From positions 5,091,501 to 5,155,500 of the forward strand of contig OU015661.1 in NCBI GenBank assembly GCA_907165275.2: 64,000 bases of DNA. Direction: 5' to 3'. Shown in pieces: positions 51,222 through 63,200 of the stretch. The notes below the pieces were generated by a model. That model saw only the letters and a list, made by a program, of their open reading frames with translations, was not told where the DNA came from and did not search any database. A program made the position numbers and the translations under genes. The DNA is from Zygaena filipendulae. Lineage: Eukaryota; Arthropoda; Insecta; Lepidoptera; Zygaenidae. The number at the start of each line of letters is the position of its first letter. The first letter of the stretch is position 1.

Positions 51222-54200
51222 TACGCTTTCACGCCTTAACGGCTCAACCGATCATCATGAAATTTTGCATACACGTTGTCAGGGGTACAGAAAAGGACAT
51301 AGGATACTTTTTATCCCGGAATTCCTGCGGATCTCCGAAATTTTTGCAGGTGAAACCGCGGGCAACAGCTAGTAAAGAATAAAAATTGGTGAAATTTTGG
51401 AGTTGCCATTACCAAAGTCTATCTTATTAATTAAGAGAAATCAGAATCAGTTCTACATAATTACATAGGTGTATATGTATATATGTATAATATAGTATAG
51501 GTACATAGGTGCAACGAATAGCGAATTTTATTACTAAAATTTCAAAAGGCACAATAAATCTGTACAGTTTTCTTGTGTATGTTTGTGTGTGCACTGTGCA
51601 GTTGTAGGTAATTGCGAGTTTATGACAATTCGTTTCGATGCCACTTTTAGAAATGACATTGGCATGAATCTGTGGAACGTAAAAATATATAAAATACAGT
51701 TCTACACCTAACGATTTGAGCGGAGCTTTAGTCGGTCACGACAATGTAATCTCTTAGGTAATAGATAGTACAAGGAGATAGCTATAACATGGTCGGTCTG
51801 TTTGACGCGTCCACCGCGCAAAGGGTGTGCTTATTGGAGCAATTTCGTCATGCTTATCTAATCGCTAAGTATCCTGCCCACTGGTGTGTTATCTATCCCG
51901 CTACACTTTTCCGTAGATTATTCTTTTATTAATATAACAAAAGCTTGATAATCCTGTTCACAGCTTATAAATAACTTGGCTGTTTTCCAAATAACGTTGT
52001 CAATGAAATATGAACATTTATGGTATAGGTACTAGCGGTTCCCCGCGGTTTCACCCGCGTTAATGTCGAAGATCCCGCGGGAGTTCCGGGATAAGAGTAC
52101 CCTATTTCCTTTTCTGTAACCACTGACAACGTGTATACAAAATTTTATGCAATTTCACCGGTGTTAATTTCGGAGTTCCCGTGGGAATTCCGTGATAATA
52201 AGTACCCTATGTCCTTTCTCTGTATATATCTGCCATTGCGTATGCAAAATTCCATGATGATAAGTTGAGCTGTTAAGGCTTGAAAGCGTAACAGACAAAC
52301 AGACAGAGTCCTTTCGCATTAATAATATTGGTAGGAATTATAATATTATTCAAATTATTGGTCTGGATAGAAAGTTATTTTATTAAAAGTACCTACTTAG
52401 GTACAACGGGCTTTTTAATATAGGTAGATACGTAAAAGTTTGATCTGGATAGAATACAAAGTATTTTATAAAAAGTACTTCCAACGAGCTTTTTAATATA
52501 AGTAGATAGGTACATAAAAGTTAGTAAGTATAGGTATCTACCCTATACTTACACATATATCTACAAAATACAACAACTCATTTCTACACACATGGCGTCG
52601 ACACTGAAAAATCGTTTCAAGAACACGTTCCTACTATATACCTAAACGAAAGAATAATATTAACATTTCTAACTTGTTTGTCGGGACTTGTGTGGATCTA
52701 CATGGAATGAACAGAACGAAATACAAAATCCTTGAAGTGAACACAGTTGTCTCTCAAAGAGAACGCTGTTGCCTAGGAATATAGCCGTGGAATTCCCGTA
52801 GGCGCACAAGGGACTCTTTATACTCTTTAAAGCAAACGTTGCCATTTCTTTCTGATTCTTCATAAATCTATATTCCCCTAAGAAGTACGTTTCTATTTTG
52901 TAATATACAAAGTTTTGCGTTTAAAATTTGAACTATTTGCAAGTTAATAAATTAGAGCTTTTAAATCTTTCTTTTTTCTTAACAGTGGTAACTACCTACA
53001 TCTTTTGTCTTTTGTACATTAACGGTAACGTGCAAACGCAATGGTATTTGAAAGCTATAAAAAGCTTAAAGTTTAAAAAGCTTATTTAAATAACAACCGA
53101 CTTCAAAATGCCATGCAATCTCATCCTTTTTATTTCTCCAATTTGTCTCAGCTTTGAAGGCAGATAAGAAGAGATTAAAAGCTGAAAAATTTGATTTGCT
53201 GAACCAGATGAAGCAATTGTACGCAACGCTTGAAGATAAGGAGAAGGAGCTGCGAGATTTCATTAGGAATTACGAGCAGGTTGGTTATTTGTTATATCTT
53301 CAGTTTTTAACTCTGTTCGAACTTCGAAATGAATTTCAATAAGAGTATTACCTTAGGTCGACAAAAATTGCTGAGTATGCAAATGCATATACCAACTATC
53401 TGCAGATTTTTCTCTACTTTATATTATTAACTGATGCATTGATCAGCATACATAATTCTTTAAAGGTCACTTTCCTTGCTTTTAATGCTTCTAACTTTGG
53501 TTAGGTACCTATACTATTAAGATAATTAATGTCCAAACAAAAAATGCCACATAAACGGGTTGTTACTTCAGGATGGTTCAATATGATCACCTGATAAGCT
53601 AGAAGACTAAAGTTTAGTTTTTATAGTCCGTCATGTAAAATACATAGTAGAAAATATTGAACATGATTTTTTTTTTGGGTAATCAAAAAATAATGACGGT
53701 TTATGGCGTCACAAGCCCCTACTCTTAAACTTTGATGCGCGTTATCTAAGTATATTTTTATTAATTTAAAAAAAGCAAAAAATACGCGTCTATAATTTTT
53801 TTATTATCTAACTGACGGGTTTAACGGAGCTTAGATTGTCATGCCCTGCCACTATGCCTATTGTGTGTATCGTATAGATGCGTTCCCGGGGCGGTGCGTC
53901 GTCCGCGCTCGGCGCCGAACGGGCCGAGCGGGAACGGGAACGCGCGGCGCTCTTGCGGCACGCGCGCGACGAGGCGGAGCGCTCGCTGCAGCTGGCGGCG
54001 GCGCTCAGCGCGCGCGACACGCAGCTGCGGCACGCTAGAGAACAACTGTTCGAGGTGCGTACGTAAACCACTTGACCTACCGTTAGTGTAGTGGTAACGT
54101 AACTAACTACTATGCCAGCCCGCCCGTTATCGATATTCAGTAAGCGTCATCGCTATAGAAAAGTAAGAAAGATATCATCATTTCACATGGTTTAAGTGAC

Positions 54201-57200
54201 ATTATAATGTCACATAAACGGGGGGCAGGTGTCGCGTGTTCGACCCAAGCATCAGGGTAAACATCTATGTGATGCATTTGCGTTTACTCTAGGTCTGGGT
54301 GTTTAGTATGTATCATAACTAGGTAAGTATGTTCCATATTTACAAAAAAAAATATAAATATTAGATCATAGTCCAAGCTCTGCTTATTTTGGGACCAGGG
54401 TGTAACCCGTACTAGCTGCTATAACATGTATGTACTAAAGGTAAAGTATCGTGTAGTAAAATTAACTTCATATTTTTTTTGATACCTACTAAATATTAAA
54501 ACAATGCCTACAAAATCTTATCGTTAAGGCTTACCCAAAATACGACTTAATACATTGCTAAGAAGGTATTCGATGAGTTTAATCACCAGTAAAATTATAT
54601 TCCCGTTTCATGAATAAACATCAGCAGCGTATTCTCACGATCCATCTTTTTAACTTAAGTAATATTTTGAGCAAAGTTGCTAGAAAGCTTCGTTTGATAA
54701 GTATCTAAGTTTATATATTATATGTATGTAATAAAACTGTAACTAAGGGTGCTTTTGTATATTGAAAATATAGTAAAGGTAATCTAAAATATATAATACA
54801 AGGGCTCGTACGCGCGTCATACACAAAAATACAGAACGGAATTCAACTTTGCTGATGATCTAAATTATAACAGAGTTATTTTACCACAATCGGTTCGCGG
54901 AGAGGTGTAAAAATTTGCAAAGTACTTAAGTGGTAGTGCTGCCGATGCACTTTCAAACACTATGTGATTCCTTGATGTGATTAGAACCGCAGACAACCAC
55001 TAGTCTATACTAATGTTATAAAAAGTTTATAGGTAAGTTTGGATTTAGAGCTAGGTATATCTGAAACTATTGAATCGATTCTAAAAATTCATTCAGTCTA
55101 GGAAGCTACAGTACCTATCCTTGAGTGGCATAGGATATTTCTTATTTTGTAACCAAGAGTTCCCGCGGGAATACCGAAATTCAAGCGGGTGAAATCGCGA
55201 GGAACAGCTATTTTGTGTACCTATAGAACAGTTACGAGTAATTTAGATTATGGAATAATAGTTTTTGTGGCAATTCTGAACGCGAAGGGAAACCGCGGGG
55301 GAACAACTAGTATAATAAATAAACTTTTTATCGACAGGTCGGTCCGTATGGTGATGAATGCGTTCGGCACCTCGTTGGAACCCATCCATCACGATAGGGG
55401 ATTTTAATTACCATTGCAAATCGTTCCTTTTGTTATGAATTTTACGTAAAATTAAGTGTAATATTTGTAATTTATATTAAAAGAAATAAGAAAAGAAAAG
55501 AAAGATTTAGTTAATATTATGATTTAGTTACTATTATGAAACTCGCTGCGCTCGTTTCATAAACTCACACTCGTGTTTTAATACCCTTCATTATATGACA
55601 GTTGCATAAACTACTATAATGATATTTATAACGGAGAAAAACCGAAAAAAGAAAATTTAGCTGTGAAGTGTTATTATTAAAGTTGCGTTATATGGTTACA
55701 GCTTTATAGTAAAATAAAATAACATGTGCCTTTTTCATTTCACAATAAAACGGTATTAGATTATTATCGGATCAGTTTGTTAGTTTTCTGCTGTTGTTTT
55801 GAATTTTGCCAACTCTGTGAAATAGCCAGCGCGATTAATTAATAGTGGACTATATTCAAATAAAGCAGTTGAAAATCAATGATTTAAATTGCGCTTTTGA
55901 CAACAAATTGTTTGCAAATAGCAATGTAATTGTGGATCCAAACCTAATTTTACACTTCATTGAAGTTAGGTCAAGTATTATCAACAGTCAAATTATTTGA
56001 TATACTTACCTATAAATTTATCACAAAGATGAACTGGCAGAAAATTTAATTGATAGATTAGTAGTTATTCTATGATAGAACTTAGATATCTCTATCTCTC
56101 TCATAAACTAACTATTGACCAAACTGTTCTGCGCGGTTTCACCCGCGTTAGTTTTGGACTTTCTGCCGGAATCAAGGGTTTAAAGTACCCTAAGTACCTA
56201 TATCTTTTTATGTTCCACTGACAGCTAAATTCAATGCGGTTTCACCCTCGTTAATTTCGGAGTTTCTGTAGGATTTCCGGAACAAAAAGTACTCTGTGTC
56301 CTTTTTTGTCTCCCTTGATAACGTGTATGCAAAATTTCATGATGGTCGTGAAAGGATAAAAGATATTTTATTTATTTAATTTCATATTTGACTTATGATC
56401 AATATTATGAATAAAAATCTGAATCTGATTCTATTATTTAATTGCCGCATGGTAGAGGACGTATATCACGTTTTAATGGAATGTGTGCGAAACGAAGCCT
56501 TCAGAAGACAAATATGGGAGAACAATATGTTTTTTGATGTTCGAGGGTGTACTGGCGTCTGCCTTGTCAGAACATTCCAGAACTTTACCAATTGGTTAAA
56601 CTATATTTTAAGCATTGAAAATAATATGTATTCTGTTTCCTTACAGAGCGACATAGTCACTTTAGTGATTAAGCTGTTAAAATAAAAATTAAAAAAAATA
56701 TTAATTGCCGCATATTAGTTATCATATTGACCGCGACATAATACTCGTATAGAAGTAACAGATTGATTTATGACTAAACATTATGAAGGCAAGAAGACAG
56801 CTGCAAGCGGCTGGATGTCTGTCGGAGGGCGAGAGCGTGGCTTCGCTGGGCATCGGCCCGCCCATGATGCTAGGAGGACCTTCGGGGATGATAGGAGATA
56901 GGGGCAGTTGCAGCGCAGACTCCGGTGTCAGAGGTACCCTATCAATATGTCAATACGAAAAATCTTATTACTAAATAAAAAATCTCAAACTATTTTCTAC
57001 TTTTCAGTCAATTCATTAAAACGTTGTATAAAGATTATTATAGACTGTCAATTTGGCTAAAATGGCAGTTGTGTTATGTGCATCTGTGGTCAATGGTCAG
57101 TGACAGGGAGCAGCGACGGTGGCGCCACATCTGTATGCGGCGGCAACCTGTCCGACTCGACGGCGGAGGGCGCGCCGCCTACACTGGACGCCTACGACAC

Positions 57201-60200
57201 CGACGCCGCCTCGCTCGTGTCATCCGCTCACCACATCTACCAACGTGAGAACTAATTACCCAATCTGTCTCATCTTAACTCACATTTACACAGCAGCATA
57301 TTAATAATAAGGTTAAAAAAATTACAATTGGGACAGCACCATTGCCGCGTTGGTGTAGTAGTAATTAAGGTAATTGATTGCTACACCAGATGCCGCGGTT
57401 TAGGTAGGTACTCTGAATCAGGGTGTGTGAACTGTGAATGTATCATACTTATGTATTTACAAAAACAATGTATATCTACTATCTTCAAACGAGCATGAAT
57501 TGTATGCAGGGGGTTTCGGGGGCAATAATCGATCTAGCTAGGATTCATTTTTAGAAAATATCTTTTTATCAGTGTTTTCAGGAAATGAAAAATGATACTG
57601 ATTGGTACTGTTTTTCTACTTAACAACAGATGACGCTACGAGCGAAACTTGGTCGCCCAAATATTAATTATTATCAGTTGTCTGATAGGTATACCCATAG
57701 TACAACCTCTACTTAGTTTGGGACAAGGCAGCGCTGTGTGATAATATCCTATCATTATTATACTATATTACTATTCATATGTATTAGACAAAAATACATA
57801 AAATATCGGTTTGTTGTACACATCGACCACACAGCCCATAGACGCCTAATGTTTGATTTTGCGTATTGAATGCATTCTGGCAACTAGCTGAGGTAAGATG
57901 AAGCGGGGTTGCAACGCCGTGATTGGCTAATTCAAGGCCACACGCGCTAGTTACACGCCGTGATTGGCTAATTCAAGGCCACACGCGCTAGTTACACGCG
58001 CCACGAAACGTTGGAAAGAAATAGATTAATTTACGCAACGGGAAAGAATGAGACGGCACGATAGGTTGAGTACTTTGTTTTAAAACCACGACCAGTGAAC
58101 CGTGAACTCCGTACTTGCGAAAAAATTTGTTGATTTCCTTGTTTCTCATAAACAAATAAAGATAATAGTTACTTACAAGTGAAATGTTATCCCATCTTTC
58201 TCCATATTAGATGTGTTGCTTTTTTTACCGCACCATTTAATGCTATACTGAGGCATTTTGAGTTTTTTTAGCACTTCCTTTATGCATTCCGATCGTGTTG
58301 ACAGGTCACAGTAGTGGTCGACACTGATTGAGTATTTCCGCGCGGACATTTATATCGGAACTATAAGTCAGATGTGTTGACAGGAGCCATTCGCCTGTTA
58401 TTAGGCGTCTATGGGCTGTGTGGTCGATGTGTGGTCGATGGTTGTACAGGATGTTGTTATTTATAGCTGGGAATGTAAGCCAAAAAAAGGAGTACGAACC
58501 TGAGAGGATGTTTAAGTATTCATGATAAACATTGATATAGGGTTTAATACCTATTACCTACTCAATAAAAGAATAAAACATACAGTTTCTCCAACCTATC
58601 CTCAGCTGTGTTCTTATATTATTTACATTTAAGATCTTTATGCAGTGCCACAGAGTAGTTACGATGCGATGGCCAATGGCCATGCCCAAAAGCAATTACT
58701 TGAGCCAGTCAAGCGAATTGTAAAATATTTTGGGTACTGCGTATTAGGCAAGTACTAGTTTAAAGTGCTTGCAGTTTGATTATTGATTAATAATATAGAC
58801 ATATAGTATATACAGAGTTTTGAGTAGGTACCTATACCAAATATTCACATAATAATTAGCTTAGATTAGTTGACCAAAGGCCTATTGATGCAAACGGGGC
58901 AGTCGATAATTCCAGTGGATTCAAATACGGACAATACAGCCGACAAGCTTTGTATAATTAATTAGGAACGAGAGGCTGGTACTATACAGTATAGTGTCGA
59001 AACAATTTAGGCAAATTTGTGATCAATTTCCATCCATCAGTGTCAGAGAGAATTTAAAACTAAATCATTTTCACCAAACAATTAATTTTGATTGTGTTAA
59101 AAATTTAACATTTACGTTTCTAAATTTCTATGTTTCATCGGCCAGTATTTGCAGATGGCTTTGTCCTTAAATTTTTGATTAATTTTATCAACAAAATATA
59201 CCTAAATTAGCGCATTCATGGTATCGTAAAATCTTTCCCGATGGAAAATGAAAGTTACATTGCGTGCAAAATTCTTATTTTCCTTTTTAACAAAAGTAAC
59301 ATTGTAACGCAGAAAGCCGTATATATCGTTAATTATCAAAATGCTCACCATTTGGCCCTTATCAATGCGTAACTCTGTGTAAAAAGGTGATGCTGTAAAA
59401 ATTTCCGCTTACAAGCCGACCATTTTATTACGTAAAAAGCTTTTGTTAACGATGTGATTGGGTCATTTATACAACCTGACGATGACAGGATAAGTGGCGT
59501 TATACTTGTTACACCCGTTGCGTCATCCGAAAGTTAGATTTGACGTCTTGCGCCTTTGTTTTGTGTTGCTTTTGGTCCTCAAAATAGGTAGCTATTTTCA
59601 TGTTACGTCAATTAGCAACTTAAGGCAAATTACAGTGTAGCTTCTGATGTATCTAATAGAATCCAGTTCAAGTTGTTATACATATAAAAATGATATACAT
59701 TATATTATACCTACGTACTAGCTGTTTCCCGCGGTTTCACCCGCGAAAGATTTCCCGCGGCAATTTCGGGATAATAAGGAAGTAAGGATTCCGAAATAAA
59801 ACATTTTATGTAATACTAGCTGCACCCCGCGGTTTCACCCGCGGTAATTTCAGAGTTCCCGCGGGAATTCAGAATTACAATAGAACCTATGTTACTCAGA
59901 GATAATGTAGTTTCTAATGGTAAAAGAATTTTTGTCTTTCTCTATACCCCTGACAACGTGCATGCCAAATTTCATCCAAATTCGTTCAGCCATTTTTGCG
60001 TGAATGAGTAAACGTATGCGAGGATAAGATCTCGAAAGCTCATTTCATCCGACTTGCTTCAAATTTATCGTCACTGCTCAGCTCCTATGTGTCTTAGCGT
60101 TATTTCATATAGCCTATAACCTGCCCAGAAGTATGGACTACAATCGTACCAAGTTTGGTTAAAATCCCTTCAGTAGTTTTGACCCATGCGTGCACATACA

Positions 60201-63200
60201 GAGACAGACAGACAGACAAAACATTTACTGATTGCATTTTTGGCATCAGTATCGATCACCATTCATCCTCCAATATTAATTTTGAGTATATATTCAATGT
60301 ACAGAATTGACTTCTCTGCAGTTTTATTATAAGTAAAGATAATGTTAAAATATAAGTTGCTTGTTACTACTGTCTATTAACATATTTTTAGAAAGTAGGT
60401 AACCTTCAAACGGTGTGAAAATGTTATGAAAATTCCACTATTATAAGTTTGTGATTTTAATGATTAGGTGAGTTTAGTGATTAGTTAAATTACCAATTTA
60501 ATACATTAAATGTTAAACATCTTATTGTCCAATTACATATTACGGAATCCCGACTTAAGCATGGCATTACATCCCAAGGGAAGTAATGTTGTATGTAACT
60601 CCCGAGGGATTAAAGTGATTTAGATTTGGAACGTTAAAATTTGTAAGAAAACTCTTAGAAATTTATATTTCCTATCTACGTTTTAGGCGGCTTGAACCTC
60701 TCGCTTCACTTAGGACTCTACATAACTACCTCGTTGCGCTCGGGAGCTAAATTTAAATCCCTTCGCTACGCTCAGTGATTAACTCTAGGGTCCCTCGTTA
60801 CGCTCAGGGTCCATATGCCGCCCGTGACGTAATACACTGCTTTACCTCGGTGCATAATCTACTTACTATTTTTTGTTTAGTGAGCACACCGCGTGATTGC
60901 AGTCCGACGTTGTCTCCACACAACAGCGCCTCCCCATTCACTGCACGCTCCATCGACGCCGGCTCACTGTCAAGGTAGAGAAATAATCAAACTTAAAACA
61001 TTACTTTATTTTAATTCACAAGTATAGAACGACAATCAGCGCACGCAGAGTCATGGAATTGAAAATCCGGTGGAACCACAATGAAGTCTCTCGACTAGAA
61101 AGCATTTTTTGCCGTTCAATTCAATTGTTTTTGTGCTTTTATTCTGATTATTGCTCTATGTGTAATATACCAGTGGATAGGTCACTCTAGAGCAATTGGG
61201 TTCGCAATGACTGCAATATCTACGGTTATATTGGAAGGTAGTGGGTTTGGGGGACTATGAAGTATGATCGATATTTTTTTGTGTGAGAACTAAATTTATC
61301 CAGGTATCTATATAATGGGTAAGTATCAATGTAGGTTACATACTTACGTCGACTTCTCAAATAGATAACTTTTTCCTACGAGCGCATTTTTAGTTACATC
61401 ATGTTTTTTAACAAAAGTTTTAACAAGTTTGTCTTCTACGTTATTAATTATTATTAAATAGACACGGTCTGTTATTTTTATAAGCAAATTCATGCCGTCG
61501 TATATTGTTAGACACAAGCGCATATTGATTGACGCATTACAGTAGTCTACTAACCCTTTTCGTGTCGTTGTGCGTACCTACATTGCTTATGAATAAAACA
61601 TCAACGCTCCAATCAGAATACTTTCCATTTGTTGGAGTTCTAAAGTAAATTGATAAAAGTACTGTATATAGTTAGTAATCGAACATGCTTTTCAGTTATG
61701 AGACGACGTTAATACATAGCGTAATATGTTCTTGTCTGTTTTGTACTCCAAAAGGAATAATAGAGCCCGACATCTTGCTTTTAATAAACTACTGTTGTAA
61801 TTTTCTGATTAAGGTCAAAAACGATTTTACATCTCATTAGCTGAAATACATACGTCTTAGCGAAAATTCCTAGCAAAAATTAATTTCACCCACTCCATGA
61901 AAATAAGCGTTTTACGTAGAACGATGCGAATTGGTACATTTATTTTTGTTGCCAAGTAAAAAGTTGAGTTTATTACCTTATAGAAGTTGGTTAACCAGTG
62001 TTGGCAACCTGAATCGAGCTTATTATCGTACCACTGGCGTAAAATTATCGTACCTATTTGGACCGAAACACGGGAAAAAATATCGTACCTACTTATCAGG
62101 ATTATGACTATTTAGACATAAATCTAGCTAGTTTATAAATGTGTACGTCGTACGATAATAATGTGCTATCGTAGATACATCGTACGTAGGCGTAAATTAT
62201 TGTATGTGTACGATAATAATTATCGTACGGTTCCGAACACTGGATGTGTGTTAATCAGTGTTGACTAAAGGAGGTCGTAGCGAGTACACGCTTGTCGCTT
62301 TATGGTATTCGATATTTCAATTTGTTTTTCAGTGAAAAAAACTAATTTTCGAGAGAGAAGTAGAAAACCGTGTTTTATCTTGGGGAAAACATTGTCATTA
62401 GAAAAATTAAATGCGATAAATCCCCATAGATACCAATTACCATAATTGAAGAAGAAGAACCAGTGTTATGTATATGGCACACGTATATCCATACAGGTCG
62501 GTAGAGCAGCTATCTAGCCCGGGCGAGTGCGAGTCGGCACTGGTGGGCGGGCTGCGGGCGCGCGCTTGCAGCAAGGCCGGGCGAGGCCGCGGCTCCGCGT
62601 GGGGCTCCATCTCGCGGGTGTTCGCGCGCAGCCGCCACCGCACCAAGTCGGGAAGCGCTGCCGCCAGCGGACACGAGAGCGGTGAGCAAAGACCTATTAC
62701 ATTAACATGACCAACAACATTTCATGCCTCTCTAGATAAAAAAAAAATCTACTAGCTGCGCCGCGCGAGTTTCCGTGTGAGTTTTGGAATTCCCGCAGGA
62801 ACCATGATAAAAGTAGCCTTAGTCACTCTTTATAACATCAGCCATATGCGAAAGTCCCTTCAAAATTAAATCATCCAAAATAAGCTGTTCTATACAAAAT
62901 GTATGAGATATTGAATTTACTTCATAGATAATATATTTTTTTATAGTTATTCTGGTCAAACCAAAGATCGTTAATATAGGCACAGCCCTTCTTGAGTCAT
63001 AATGGGTGTAAACAATGATTTAAAACCATTAAGTGTAAAAACCTTCGTTAAAGATAATACAGGTTTGATCGGGGAGGTGATATGCCGTGCGGAAAGAGTA
63101 GTACCTATCTAATTTTGTGATGATGGTAACGAACGACTTTTTGCAAACAAAAAAACAATTTTAGCGGATTCTCATACTCTTTATTACGCCTATGTAGTAG

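Noticed and set aside
51017..51382. 121-codon plus ORF
   Set aside because: Its centre is a (CTGT)n microsatellite within an inverted dispersed repeat.
53808..54091. Four overlapping ORFs in other frames of exon 7
   Set aside because: Shadows of a GC-rich Ala/Arg coding exon whose true frame matches kazrin and its splice phases.
56395..56685. Extra kazrin exon
   Set aside because: The protein is a LINE C-terminus, has a stop and A-rich tail, and would break the phase between exons 7 and 8.
62437..62646. Minus-strand ORF over exon 11
   Set aside because: Antisense shadow; the plus frame carries the conserved GSISRVFAR motif.
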